DNA of 37,380 nt from Archangiaceae bacterium. GTDB lineage: Bacteria; Myxococcota; Myxococcia; Myxococcales; Myxococcaceae. Position numbers and translations under genes: made by a program. A model generated the notes under the pieces. It had not been told where the DNA came from, ran no database searches, and was given only the letters and a program-made list of their open reading frames with translations. How positions within the stretch are numbered: position 1 is the stretch's first letter; every line of letters begins with the position of its first letter. Location of the stretch: the NCBI GenBank assembly GCA_016879935.1, contig JAACJQ010000260.1, positions 1 to 37,380 of the forward strand. The letters are read 5' to 3'. Positions 23,728 through 31,824 of this stretch are shown piece after piece.

Positions 23728-26172
23728 GTGCGGAAAGCCCTTCGCGTCATCAGCCTGCGCTTCACCCGCAACTGGCTCGTCATGGTCGGCGTCTCGCTGC
23801 TCGCGACGCTGCTCTCGTTCGTGTGGTGGCAGTTCGACCTGCTCGAGATCAGCGACGACGAGCGCGCTGCCTACGACGACGGCGTGAAGAAGTTCACCGG
23901 CAAGCCCTGGTTCCCCTGGGGCGCGGTGAAGCAAAGCGACGACATCATCATCGTCGCCATCGACGACAAGACGTTCAAGGAGATCGAAGAGCTCGAGGGC
24001 CTGCGCCAGCGCTACGGCTCGTGGCCGTACGATCGCGTCATCTACGCCGACGTCTTCGAGTACCTGCACGAGGCGGGCGCGAAGCAGATCATCTTCGACG
24101 CCATTCTCGACAACATGAAGGGGGACGGCACCGGCGACCTCGCGCTGGGCCAGACCCTCACCGACAACGCGATTCCGCTGTACCTGGGCTTCAACGTCTC
24201 GGCGACCGCGCTCCCGCTGCCGAAGGTCGAGACGCCCGTGAATCACCCGCCGCTCCAGAAGGTGGCGAAGGGGCTCGAGCCGGTGAAGACCGACGAGCCG
24301 AAGAAGGGCGCCGACGAAGAGTTCCCCTCCGAGGAGTTTCCGTCCGAGGAGTTCCCCTCCGATGACGGCACCGCCGATGCCGGCGTCGACGCCTCGAGCG
24401 CGAAGAAGCAGGAAGAGAAGCTGGCGGCGAACGCCGGGGTCTACGCGTTCCCCGTCGAGGTGAAAGGCGGCCTCACGCTGCCGTCGCTCCCCGAGCAGGA
24501 GGAAGTCGACGCCGTCGGCCAGAAGACGGGCCGCATGCTGCAGGCGAACCCGGTCACCACCATCGACGCCGTGCGAGACGCCGTCTCGGGCTACGGGCTC
24601 GTGCTCCAGGAAGAAGACGAAGACGGCAAGATGCGCCGCACGCGCTTCGCGTACACCGACGGCACCAACACCTACGTGACGTTTCCGGTCGCGGCGGCCG
24701 CCGATGCGTTCGGCGCCGATCGCGTCATCATCGAGCCCGGCAAGCTCACCATCGGCCCGCGCAGCTACCCCATCGACCGAGATGGCGCCGCGTGGATCGA
24801 TTACGGCGGCAAGCTGGCCGACCGGTTCCCCTCCATCTCGCTCGTCGACGTGCTCAAGCTGCGCGACCGCAAGGACAAGGGCGAGCGCTTCAAGGACAAG
24901 CACGTCTTCCTCGCGGGCTTCGCGCTCGGCACGGGCGACGGTGGCAAGGCGACGCCCCTCGAGTCGGCCACGCCCGGCGTGGTGAAGCAGGCGGCCATCT
25001 TCGACAACCTGCTGCACGGCGGGTTCATCACCGACGCGCCGCTGTGGGCCTCGGTGCTCTTCACCTTCTTGATGTGTTTTCTCTCGTGCGCGCTGGTGCT
25101 GGTGGTTCGCAACGTGTTCGTCGACGTCGGCTGGCCCGCGCTCATCTACGTCGGCTTCTTCCTCATCACCGGCAGCTTCCTCGTGCTGACGAAGGTGCAC
25201 GTGTTGTCGGCGATGCCGAGCTTCGCGGGCACCATCGCGTCGGTGCTCGCCGTCGCGTGGGAGCGCCTCTTCGCCAGCCGCGAACGCGAGCGCATCAAGG
25301 AGATGTTCCGCGCGTACATGGAGGAGGACCTCGTCGACCTGATGATCGAAGGAAAGACGTTGCCCCGCCTCGACGGCGAAGCGATGCGGGTGACGGCCCT
25401 GTTCTCGGACATCAAGGGTTTCTCGACGGTGTCGGAGAAGTTCCGCGAAGACCCCAAGGGCCTCATGCGGTTCTTGAACCGCTACCTCACGGCGGTGACC
25501 CCGGCGCTGCGGCATCACGGCGCCTGCATCGACACGTACATCGGTGACGCGGTGGTGGCGCTCTTCGGCGCGCCCATTCACACGCCGACCCACCCGCTCC
25601 AGGCCTGCAACGGAGCGCTCGAGATGCAGCAGGTGCTCGCGCGCCTGCGCACCGAGTTCGCGAAAGAGGGCCTGCCCGACAACATCTACACGCGCATCGG
25701 CATCAACACCGACACGCTGCTCGTCGGCAACATCGGCTCCGACGACCTGCTCGACTACACGGCCATCGGCGACGGCATGAACCTGGCCGCGCGGCTCGAG
25801 GCGGCTAACAAGAACTACGACACGCTCATTCTGATGGGCCAGAACACGTACGAGGCCGTGAAGAAAGACGTGGTGGCCCGCGAGGTCGACACGGTGAAGG
25901 TGGCAGGCAAGACCATCGCCACGCGCATCTATGAGCTGGTCGGCCTGGCGGGCGAGGTGCCTGCCGAGAAGCTGGCCCTTCTCGAGGCCTACGCGCTGGC
26001 CCTCGCCCTCTACCGCAACCGCCGCTTCACCGAGGCGCAGAAGGCCTTCGACAAGGTGCTCGCCCTCGACGCGAACGACGGCCCATCGAAGACGCTCAAG
26101 TCGCGCTGCTTCCAGTACGCTCTCAACCCTCCACCGCCCGACTGGGACGGCGCGGTGGCCCTCGAGAAGTGA
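23728..26172 (+). CDS. CHASE2-sensor class III nucleotide cyclase
   Basis: 814 residues starting at GTG. One N-terminal helix (WLVMVGVSLLATLLSFVWW), an extracytoplasmic CHASE2 sensor (DDIIIVAIDDKTFKEIE, GSWPYDRVIYADVFEYL, IIFDAILDN ... PSISLVDVLK), then three helices (~437-513) and the catalytic domain at about 550-740: metal Asp561 in ALFSDIKGFSTVSE and Asp607 in IDTYIGDAVVALFGAP, and Asn685/Arg689 in GDGMNLAARLE. The position of the adenine-specifying Lys (DKxxGD) is Thr603 here, and the second specificity position is Thr678. A C-terminal TPR-like tail follows (RRFTEAQKAFDKVLALDAND). EEFPS is repeated three times near 197-211. Makes cAMP or another cyclic nucleotide in response to an external signal. 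First gene of the plus-strand block. Confidence 0.93.
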   Translation: MRKALRVISLRFTRNWLVMVGVSLLATLLSFVWWQFDLLEISDDERAAYDDGVKKFTGKPWFPWGAVKQSDDIIIVAIDDKTFKEIEELEGLRQRYGSWPYDRVIYADVFEYLHEAGAKQIIFDAILDNMKGDGTGDLALGQTLTDNAIPLYLGFNVSATALPLPKVETPVNHPPLQKVAKGLEPVKTDEPKKGADEEFPSEEFPSEEFPSDDGTADAGVDASSAKKQEEKLAANAGVYAFPVEVKGGLTLPSLPEQEEVDAVGQKTGRMLQANPVTTIDAVRDAVSGYGLVLQEEDEDGKMRRTRFAYTDGTNTYVTFPVAAAADAFGADRVIIEPGKLTIGPRSYPIDRDGAAWIDYGGKLADRFPSISLVDVLKLRDRKDKGERFKDKHVFLAGFALGTGDGGKATPLESATPGVVKQAAIFDNLLHGGFITDAPLWASVLFTFLMCFLSCALVLVVRNVFVDVGWPALIYVGFFLITGSFLVLTKVHVLSAMPSFAGTIASVLAVAWERLFASRERERIKEMFRAYMEEDLVDLMIEGKTLPRLDGEAMRVTALFSDIKGFSTVSEKFREDPKGLMRFLNRYLTAVTPALRHHGACIDTYIGDAVVALFGAPIHTPTHPLQACNGALEMQQVLARLRTEFAKEGLPDNIYTRIGINTDTLLVGNIGSDDLLDYTAIGDGMNLAARLEAANKNYDTLILMGQNTYEAVKKDVVAREVDTVKVAGKTIATRIYELVGLAGEVPAEKLALLEAYALALALYRNRRFTEAQKAFDKVLALDANDGPSKTLKSRCFQYALNPPPPDWDGAVALEK

Positions 26173-26198
26173 TTCCCACCAACCACGGAGCGAAGTTC

Positions 26199-26678
26199 AT
26201 GACGCAACGACTCATTCGCCTGGCCGTCGCCTGCTGTCTGGTGGCGTCGCCGGCCCTCGCCGTCTCGAAGGGCGGCAAGCTGTACATCAAGTCGAAAGAC
26301 ACCAAGGTGCTCGACAAGGCCGACGCGAAGGGGAAGGTCGTCGGCACGCTGCAGCCCGGTGAAGAGGTGACCTGGAACGGGGCGGACGAGAAGAACAAGA
26401 CGTTCCACGCCATCGACAGCGGCAAGGTGAAGGGCTTCACCCTGCAGACGAACCTGTCGCCGTCGAAGCCGCAGGCCGAGCTGCTCGCGCGTGACAACGG
26501 CGCTCCCATCGACGGCAAGGCGTTCGCGTCGTCGGGCGCGGCCACCAAGGCGCTCAACGAAGCGGCGTTGAAGGCGGCCGGCAAGAAGCAGACGAAGGCC
26601 GAGCTGGTGAAGGGCATCGCGACCGCCGAGGGCGTCGCTGCGAGTGTCGTGGTGGAGTCGAAGGGCGGTGCCAAGTGA
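26199..26678 (+). CDS. Secreted SH3-like domain protein
   Basis: 159 residues. Start at 26199 after GGAG; a frame from 26169 lacks this. Signal peptide LIRLAVACCLVASPALA. Residues 25-90 read as a bacterial SH3 (SH3b) domain (KLYIKSKDTKVLDKADAKGK, VVGTLQPGEEVTW, VKGFTLQTNL), usually a peptidoglycan- or protein-binding module of the periplasm. The remaining C-terminal helix is Ala/Lys-rich. Its stop overlaps the GTG of the M48 lipoprotein gene (GTGA at 26675-26678), so the two products are made together and may act at the cell wall. Confidence 0.82.
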   Translation: MTQRLIRLAVACCLVASPALAVSKGGKLYIKSKDTKVLDKADAKGKVVGTLQPGEEVTWNGADEKNKTFHAIDSGKVKGFTLQTNLSPSKPQAELLARDNGAPIDGKAFASSGAATKALNEAALKAAGKKQTKAELVKGIATAEGVAASVVVESKGGAK

Positions 26679-27694
26679 AGAAGGCACTCATCATCGGGTG
26701 TGTGCTCGCGGTCTCGGGCTGTGCGTCGTTGCAGCGCACGCTGAACGCCGCCTCGCGTGGAGACACTCGCGGAGTCGTCTCGGGGGCCTCTGATCTGGGC
26801 GCCGAAGCCAAGCGCATCAAGGCCAAGCAGGACCAGTGTGCGGCGCTCGAGAAGCAGCAGGCGACGTACGAAGAAGAGACGGGCATCGGCGGCGCCGTCG
26901 CGCTCAACCTCGCGAACCGCACGAGCGGCGTGTACATCGAGATCTCTCCCGACCTCGCCACCTCGATGCCGCAGGCCGGCGTGAAGCCGAAGCCGGGCAA
27001 GGGCCCGAAGACCGACCTCACCGCGTACATCAACCGAATCGGCAAGACGCTCGCGTCGTCGTCGTCGCGGCCGGGCCTCGATTGGACGTTCGTGGTGCTC
27101 GACTCCGATACGCCGAACGCGTTCTCGGCGCCGGGTGGGTACGTCTTCATCACGACGGGCATGATCGCTGCCGTCGACAACGAGGCGCAGCTCGCCGCCG
27201 TGCTTGGCCACGAGATTGGCCACATCACCGGCCGACACGCGATGACGGCGTACGCGAAGACGAAGTCGACCTCGTGCAGCACGGCGATGGGCCTCGGGCT
27301 CGCAGCGAACGCCGCCAAAGACGCCGTCAGCCTCGCGGGAGACTTCGATGGTCTGCTGAGCGCGGCGCGCGTCGACCTCAACAAGGCGAGCGCAGAGCTG
27401 ATCGTGAAGCTGTCTGACGGCCTCGCCGACGAGCTCGTCTCGCGCGGTAACGGCCCCGAGTTCGAGCACCAGGCTGACGCCGTCGCGTACGAGCTGATGG
27501 TGTTCTCGGGCTACGACCCGAACGAGTTCGAGAAGCTGCTCGGCAAGCTGCCCGACGGTGGCTTCCTCACGCCGCACCCGGCGAACAAGGCGCGCATCGC
27601 GAAGCTCGAGCCGCTCAAGAAGGACTACGCGGATTGGTCGGCGGGGCTCAAGGCGCCGGCGCTCGACCCCGTGGCCAAGGCCGTGAAGAAGTAA
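26675..27694 (+). CDS. M48-family metalloprotease lipoprotein
   Basis: 339 residues, GTG start overlapping the previous stop. Lipobox AVSGC with Cys16, so anchored to a membrane on the periplasmic side. GHEIGHITGRHA at 178-189 contains the HExxH zinc motif (His179, Glu180, His183), and FEHQADAVA (Glu264) supplies the third ligand, the E-x-x-A-D arrangement of M48 peptidases. YVFITTGMIAAVDNEAQLAAVLG just before is the typical M48 run. Homologues include BepA-like envelope quality-control proteases; without TPRs it resembles LoiP/YcaL-type lipoproteins. A frameshifted paralogue follows after a 12-bp gap. Confidence 0.92.
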   Translation: MKKALIIGCVLAVSGCASLQRTLNAASRGDTRGVVSGASDLGAEAKRIKAKQDQCAALEKQQATYEEETGIGGAVALNLANRTSGVYIEISPDLATSMPQAGVKPKPGKGPKTDLTAYINRIGKTLASSSSRPGLDWTFVVLDSDTPNAFSAPGGYVFITTGMIAAVDNEAQLAAVLGHEIGHITGRHAMTAYAKTKSTSCSTAMGLGLAANAAKDAVSLAGDFDGLLSAARVDLNKASAELIVKLSDGLADELVSRGNGPEFEHQADAVAYELMVFSGYDPNEFEKLLGKLPDGGFLTPHPANKARIAKLEPLKKDYADWSAGLKAPALDPVAKAVKK

Positions 27695-27706
27695 CGAGGA
27701 GCGCTC

Positions 27707-28563
27707 ATGACTCGGAGCACGCTGGTGTTGGTCGCGGCATTGGCGTGCTCCTGTCGTTCGAGGCTCGAGACTGCGGTGCGCGCGGACGACGCGAGGCAGA
27801 TGCGCTCGATGGCCGCAGAGCAGGAAGCGATGCTGGCGCAACAGAAGGCCTGCCGGGCGAAGCGCTCGCAGGTCTTCACCGAGGCCGAGGTGCAGGGCCT
27901 CGGCGAGCGTTCAGGTGCGGTGTGGCTCGGCAAGAGGGCCACGGGCTCCGATGCTCGACTCACCCGCGTCGCAAACGTTCTGCGAACGAAGGTGCCCGTG
28001 CGGTCCTGGCAGTTCTGGTCGTCGACGAGGCGAAGGTCGATTCCTTTTCGGTTCCGCCCGCGACCGTGTTCGTGACGAGTGGGCTGCTGGCAGCCGTGAA
28101 GACCGACGGGGCGCTGGCCGGTGTGGTGGCGCACGAGGTCGCACACGTCGTGGCCAACGATGCGCTCGACGTCCTCCGCGAACAGAACGAACTCCGCTGC
28201 CAGGTGCTCGAGCTGACGAAGTCGACGGTGAGCGCGAGCAACGAGTTCATGAACGGGGAGTTCGCGCTCGACGCGAACGACTCGTCGCTCGTCGTGATGG
28301 CCAACTCGCTGGTCGATGCGCTGACCACGCGAGGCTACTGGGTGAAAGCCCAGGCGACGCACGATGACGAGTTGCTGGCCGATGCAGAGGCCGCCCGGTG
28401 GATGCACGCCTCGGGCTTCGACGTGCGGGAGTACGCCGACGCGCTCGCGACGCTCGACGGGCTCTCGGTGCCGCACCCCACCGCGGCGAAACGAGTCGAG
28501 GCGCTCGAGGCTGTTCGGCAGACATTGCCTCCGCTCCCGATAGCGAAGCCGAAGAAGAAGTGA
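27707..28563 (+). pseudogene. Second M48-family metalloprotease lipoprotein, broken by a one-base frameshift
   Basis: ATG at 27707 after GAGGAG; lipoprotein-type N-terminus (LVLVAALACSC). The frame reads through RLTRVANVLRTKVPVRSWQF to 28015, where it leaves the homologous frame and stops at 28075. The next frame continues LVVDEAKVDSFSVPP, TVFVTSGLLAAVK, HEVAHVVANDA (HExxH) and DDELLADAEAARWM to TGA at 28563. The upstream paralogue has LDWTFVV...FSAPGGYVFITTG at this place, so the reading is restored by one extra C in TTCTGG at 28013-28018. With it the protein would be about 285 residues. The rest is intact and overlaps the next gene's start, so the lesion is recent or a sequence error. Programmed slippage is less likely: no slippery heptamer is seen. 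Confidence 0.85.
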
Positions 28564-28946
28564 GCGCCCAGAAGCCGCGCTCGTTGTTGGTGCCCGGGCT
28601 GCTGCTCGCCGCGCTCGCGCTCATGACGTTCCTCGTGTCGTTCGGCGCCTTCCTCTCCGGCCGGTACGAGGTCACGCGCTTCTCGAGCCCTGGCGGTGAG
28701 TTCACGGCGGTGGTGACGAGCCGCAGGTACGAGTCGCTGGTGATGCGCGCTCCCGGCTCGGGCAGCGACAAGCCCGGAGCCCTCGAGATCTTCAAAGCCG
28801 ACGACACCTCGTGTGGCCGAACCGAGCTGCCGATGCTGTCATTGGCGAGAGACGTTCGGTGGGAGCTGGAGCTCGAACCGCGGAGCGCGACCGTCATCGG
28901 CACGGCGACGTGGAACCTCGACGACTGCAGCGTCAAGGAGTGGTGA
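28560..28946 (+). CDS. Small single-pass membrane protein, unknown function
   Basis: 128 residues, GTG start sharing GTGA with the stop of the M48 paralogue. One N-terminal hydrophobic helix (LVPGLLLAALALMTFLVSFGAFLSG), then an extracytoplasmic beta-rich domain (YEVTRFSSPGGEFTAVVTSR, RYESLVMRAPGSG) with two cysteines (DTSCGR, DDCSVKEW) likely disulphide-bonded. No enzyme motif. Coupled to the esterase gene downstream by a one-base stop/start overlap (TGATG). Confidence 0.75.
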   Translation: MSAQKPRSLLVPGLLLAALALMTFLVSFGAFLSGRYEVTRFSSPGGEFTAVVTSRRYESLVMRAPGSGSDKPGALEIFKADDTSCGRTELPMLSLARDVRWELELEPRSATVIGTATWNLDDCSVKEW

Positions 28947-29644
28947 TGAGGCGATGGGCGCTGCTGCTCCTGGTGTTCCTGGCGTGTCGGAAGCCGGTCG
29001 TCGCTCCGACGCAGCCGTTGCTCGAGTCGGTGCGTTCGGAGGCGCGGGCAGGGAAGTCGCCGGCGCTGGTGGTGCTGCACGGGCTCGGCTCCAACGAGCG
29101 TGACCTCTTCCAGCTCGGCCAGTTCGTGGCTCCCGACGCGGTCGTCATCGGGCTGCGTGCTCCCATCGTTCGTGGCCCGAACTCGTTCAGCTGGGTCCCC
29201 GTGCAGTTCACGCCACAGGGACCGGTGCACGACGCCGCCGAGGCCGAGCGTTCGCGCGTTCGTATCGTCGAGTTCGTTCGCGCGCTGAGGCAGGACCCAG
29301 GCATCGACGGCGAGCGAATCACGCTGCTCGGGTTCAGCCAGGGCGCGATTCTGAGCGAGGCCATCGCGCTCACCGAGCCGGAGTTGATCAGCGGCGCGGT
29401 GTTGATCAGCGGGCGCACGTTGCCCGAGCTGAAGCCGGTCGTTGGAGCGAAGAGACGGCCCCACGTGCTGGTGCTGCACGGCACCCGCGACACGGTGTTG
29501 CCGTACGAGAACGGCGTGACGACGAAGGACGTGCTCTCGAGCGCTGGCTACGAGGTCGAGTTCCGCTCGTTCGACGCGGCCCACGAGATCACCGAGCCGA
29601 TGGTCGAGGCGATGAGGGCCTGGCTCGCGGGGAGCGCTCGATGA
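28946..29644 (+). CDS. Lipoprotein alpha/beta-hydrolase (phospholipase/carboxylesterase family)
   Basis: 232 residues; ATG after AAGGAG. Lipobox LVFLAC (Cys14). LVVLHGLGSNERDLF (~41-55) is the family's oxyanion region, GFSQGAILSEA holds the nucleophile Ser131, LHGTRDTVLPYENG gives Asp182, and FDAAHEI gives His213; this matches the carboxylesterase/acyl-protein-thioesterase group, which hydrolyses short-chain esters or thioesters. It acts at the envelope because of the lipid anchor. It overlaps both neighbours (TGATG upstream, ATGA downstream). Real substrate unknown. Confidence 0.88.
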   Translation: MRRWALLLLVFLACRKPVVAPTQPLLESVRSEARAGKSPALVVLHGLGSNERDLFQLGQFVAPDAVVIGLRAPIVRGPNSFSWVPVQFTPQGPVHDAAEAERSRVRIVEFVRALRQDPGIDGERITLLGFSQGAILSEAIALTEPELISGAVLISGRTLPELKPVVGAKRRPHVLVLHGTRDTVLPYENGVTTKDVLSSAGYEVEFRSFDAAHEITEPMVEAMRAWLAGSAR

Positions 29645-30576
29645 CCGAGAAATGGAAGGATCGCATCATCTCGGTGGTGGGGCTGACGGTCGCGATGGCG
29701 CTCGTCTTCGGTGGCATCGAGGCGTGGCTGACGTGGGGGCCGATCGACTCCGTTCGTGCGTTTGCGGTGAGCGGCAATCGGGTGCTCGTCATCGAAGAGA
29801 ACTGGTCTGGAGAAGAAGACCCGGGAGGCGTTCGCATCGTCGCCGTCGACCCGAAGAGCGGTGAGGTGCTCCAGCGCAAACGCGTCGACGACGAGCGGTG
29901 GGTGGCGATGAGCGGAGAGCTCCTCTGGCTGAGAACGGGAGACGGTCTGCTCGCGCGTGACGCCTCGACGCTCGCGGTGAAGCGGTCGGCGAAGGAGGTG
30001 AGGGCGGCGAACCCGGTGCTCGCGCCGCTCGCGGGCTACGAGACGGGCTGCTTCGACGTGCCCTCGCAGGCGGTGCGGTTTCAATCGCAAGACGGCAGGT
30101 ATCTGGCCTTCACCCTCGCGACCGAGTCGGTGGGCAGCGTTCAGAGCGACGGCTGTACGGCTGGAGACGCCGATGACTGGAAGTTGCCGCTCGCCGATGG
30201 GCGTTCGCTCTCGCTCAAGTCGGTGCCCGCGTCGTCGCGCTCCGAGGTGCTTGGCGCTGATGGTGTGGCGCTGGGCGTTTCAGGCCTCGAGCTGAAGTTC
30301 CTTCGCATCGCCCTGGAGTCGCTCGCGGGAGACGTGCTCATCGTCCGAACGACGGGCACTGGCGATGATGCGGCGACCGAGCTCGTTCGCGTCGACGTCG
30401 TTGGAAAGAAGGAGCGCTGGGCGACACGGGTCACGCCCAGACGAACGCACTTCGATCAGGTGGAAGTCAGAGACGGGCTGCTGTTCGTTCGAGACACGCA
30501 GGTGGTGTCTGCGCTGGACCTGTCGAGTGGCGAGCTGCTCTGGCAGCGCGGGCCGTCGAGCGCACGGCTTCGTTGA
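29641..30576 (+). CDS. Membrane-anchored beta-propeller-like protein
   Basis: 311 residues; ATG shares ATGA with the esterase stop. One N-terminal helix (ISVVGLTVAMALVFGGIEAW) anchors it; the rest faces the periplasm. Repeats of a strand-turn-strand type (VRIVAVDPKSGEVLQRKRVD, LLWLRTGDGLLARDASTLAV, LFVRDTQVVSALDLSSGELL) fit a PQQ-like/beta-propeller domain. No PQQ-ligand set or enzyme motif is evident. Last gene of the seven-gene plus-strand block; a hairpin follows at 30583-30604. Confidence 0.78.
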   Translation: MTEKWKDRIISVVGLTVAMALVFGGIEAWLTWGPIDSVRAFAVSGNRVLVIEENWSGEEDPGGVRIVAVDPKSGEVLQRKRVDDERWVAMSGELLWLRTGDGLLARDASTLAVKRSAKEVRAANPVLAPLAGYETGCFDVPSQAVRFQSQDGRYLAFTLATESVGSVQSDGCTAGDADDWKLPLADGRSLSLKSVPASSRSEVLGADGVALGVSGLELKFLRIALESLAGDVLIVRTTGTGDDAATELVRVDVVGKKERWATRVTPRRTHFDQVEVRDGLLFVRDTQVVSALDLSSGELLWQRGPSSARLR

Positions 30577-30582
30577 GGCCGA

Positions 30583-30604
30583 CGTGCGGCTCCCTTGCCG
30601 CACG
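30583..30604. terminator. Hairpin after the seven-gene plus-strand block
   Basis: CGTGCGG-CTCCCTTG-CCGCACG forms a perfect 7-bp stem with an 8-base loop in the 89-bp gap between the convergent stops at 30576 and 30666. No T-run follows, so it may need Rho or act bidirectionally. Confidence 0.45.
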
Positions 30605-30665
30605 AACGATGATCGTGAACGAGTACGAGAGTGACGAGTCTCGCGTGAGCTGCGCCGGTTTCGAT

Positions 30666-31799
30666 TCAGGCGAGGGCGGAGGCCTTCGCGAGCGCACGAT
30701 GCACCGCCTCGAGCGCCTTGCGGGCCTCGAGCAATTCAGCGCGCTCCTTCGTCAGGTCGGACACCTGCCGGGCCAGCGTGTCGCGCTCGCTCTTGAGCGC
30801 ATCGGCCGACCGGCGCAGGCCACCCATCGCCTCGTGCGCCTCTTCGAGCTCACTCGCCAGCCGCTCTTCTTCCTGCAGCGACGCCTCGAGCTCCTGGTCC
30901 TTCGCGGTCAGCGACTCACGCAGCTCGTGCTTCTCGAGCTCACCGGCCTCGATGGCCTGACGCGACTCCTGCAGCGCGAGCAGCGCTTCGTTGCGCTCAC
31001 CTTCGAGCGACGCGAGCTCCTTCTCGAGATCGGCGAGCAGCGTGACGCGGCCCTCCATCTCGGCCGACAGGCGGCGCGCTTCGTCCATGCGCAGGCGGGC
31101 CTCTTCGGTGGCGCGCTCGGCCTGACGGCGGGCCGCCTCGAGGTCTTGCGACAGCGCGAGGTTCATCGCGCGCGTCTTCGCCAGCTCGCTCTGCAGCGCG
31201 GCGATGCGCTCGACGGCCAGCACGCCGGCCTCGGCGACGGTCTCGGGCAGCGGCTCGGGGCGCGGGTTCTCACGCACGGCCTTGAGGCGCTCGCGCAGCT
31301 TCTCGCGGCGATCGGTCGCGTCGGGCATCGGCGCCTCGAGCGGAGCCGTCTGCACCTCGCGCACCTCGGCGGGCGCTTCGACGGCGGCCTTCACCGTGTG
31401 GGTGACGACGACGGGCTTCGGCTGCGCCATGACGACCTCCGGGGCCTGCACCGTTTCGACGGCAGCCTTCGCGTGCGTGACGGCTGCCTGCGGGGCCTCG
31501 ACCTGCTGCTCCACCACCGCCACGTGCGCGACGGGCGCTGGTGCCTCGGTCTGCAGGGCCGACGACAACACCTCGGCGGCGGTCGGCTTGAACGCGCGCG
31601 CGGTGAGCTTCGCCTTGAGGGCCTGCGAGAGATCGACCGGCTCCTCACGCGAAGGAATCACCGGCTCCTGCGCGACGGCCTGCGCGAGCGACTCCACCGT
31701 CTCTTGCGAGATCGAGGGAGCCTCTGTCGTGCCGAGCATGGCGCCCAGCCTCAGCTTCGGACGGGCCCGCGAGACGTTCGCGTCGAATGCCTTCTTCAT
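30666..31799 (-). CDS. pomX: PomX-like cell-division scaffold and PomZ-activating protein
   Basis: 377 residues (M. xanthus PomX is about 404). Start at 31799 after GGAGGA, giving MKKAFDANVSRARPKLRLGA, the short basic N-terminal peptide that in M. xanthus activates the PomZ ATPase; two basic residues there (K13 and R15 in that species) are R13 and K15 here. Residues 24-190 are Ala/Val/Pro-rich and low in structure; 195-375 are a long coiled coil (ERIAALQSELAKTRAMNLAL ... LTKERAELLEARKALEAVH), which forms the PomX filament. PomX is the scaffold of the nucleoid-associated PomXYZ cluster that marks mid-cell and recruits FtsZ. It is the third gene of the cluster, 25 bp after pomZ. Identification rests on peptide, architecture and neighbours. 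Confidence 0.9.
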   Translation of the reverse strand: MKKAFDANVSRARPKLRLGAMLGTTEAPSISQETVESLAQAVAQEPVIPSREEPVDLSQALKAKLTARAFKPTAAEVLSSALQTEAPAPVAHVAVVEQQVEAPQAAVTHAKAAVETVQAPEVVMAQPKPVVVTHTVKAAVEAPAEVREVQTAPLEAPMPDATDRREKLRERLKAVRENPRPEPLPETVAEAGVLAVERIAALQSELAKTRAMNLALSQDLEAARRQAERATEEARLRMDEARRLSAEMEGRVTLLADLEKELASLEGERNEALLALQESRQAIEAGELEKHELRESLTAKDQELEASLQEEERLASELEEAHEAMGGLRRSADALKSERDTLARQVSDLTKERAELLEARKALEAVHRALAKASALA

Positions 31800-31824
31800 G
31801 CGTGTGTCCTCCAGAGAATCGTCT

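Noticed and set aside
28013-28050. Programmed -1 frameshift in the second M48 gene
   Set aside because: No slippery heptamer in the right phase was found near the break; an indel explains it.
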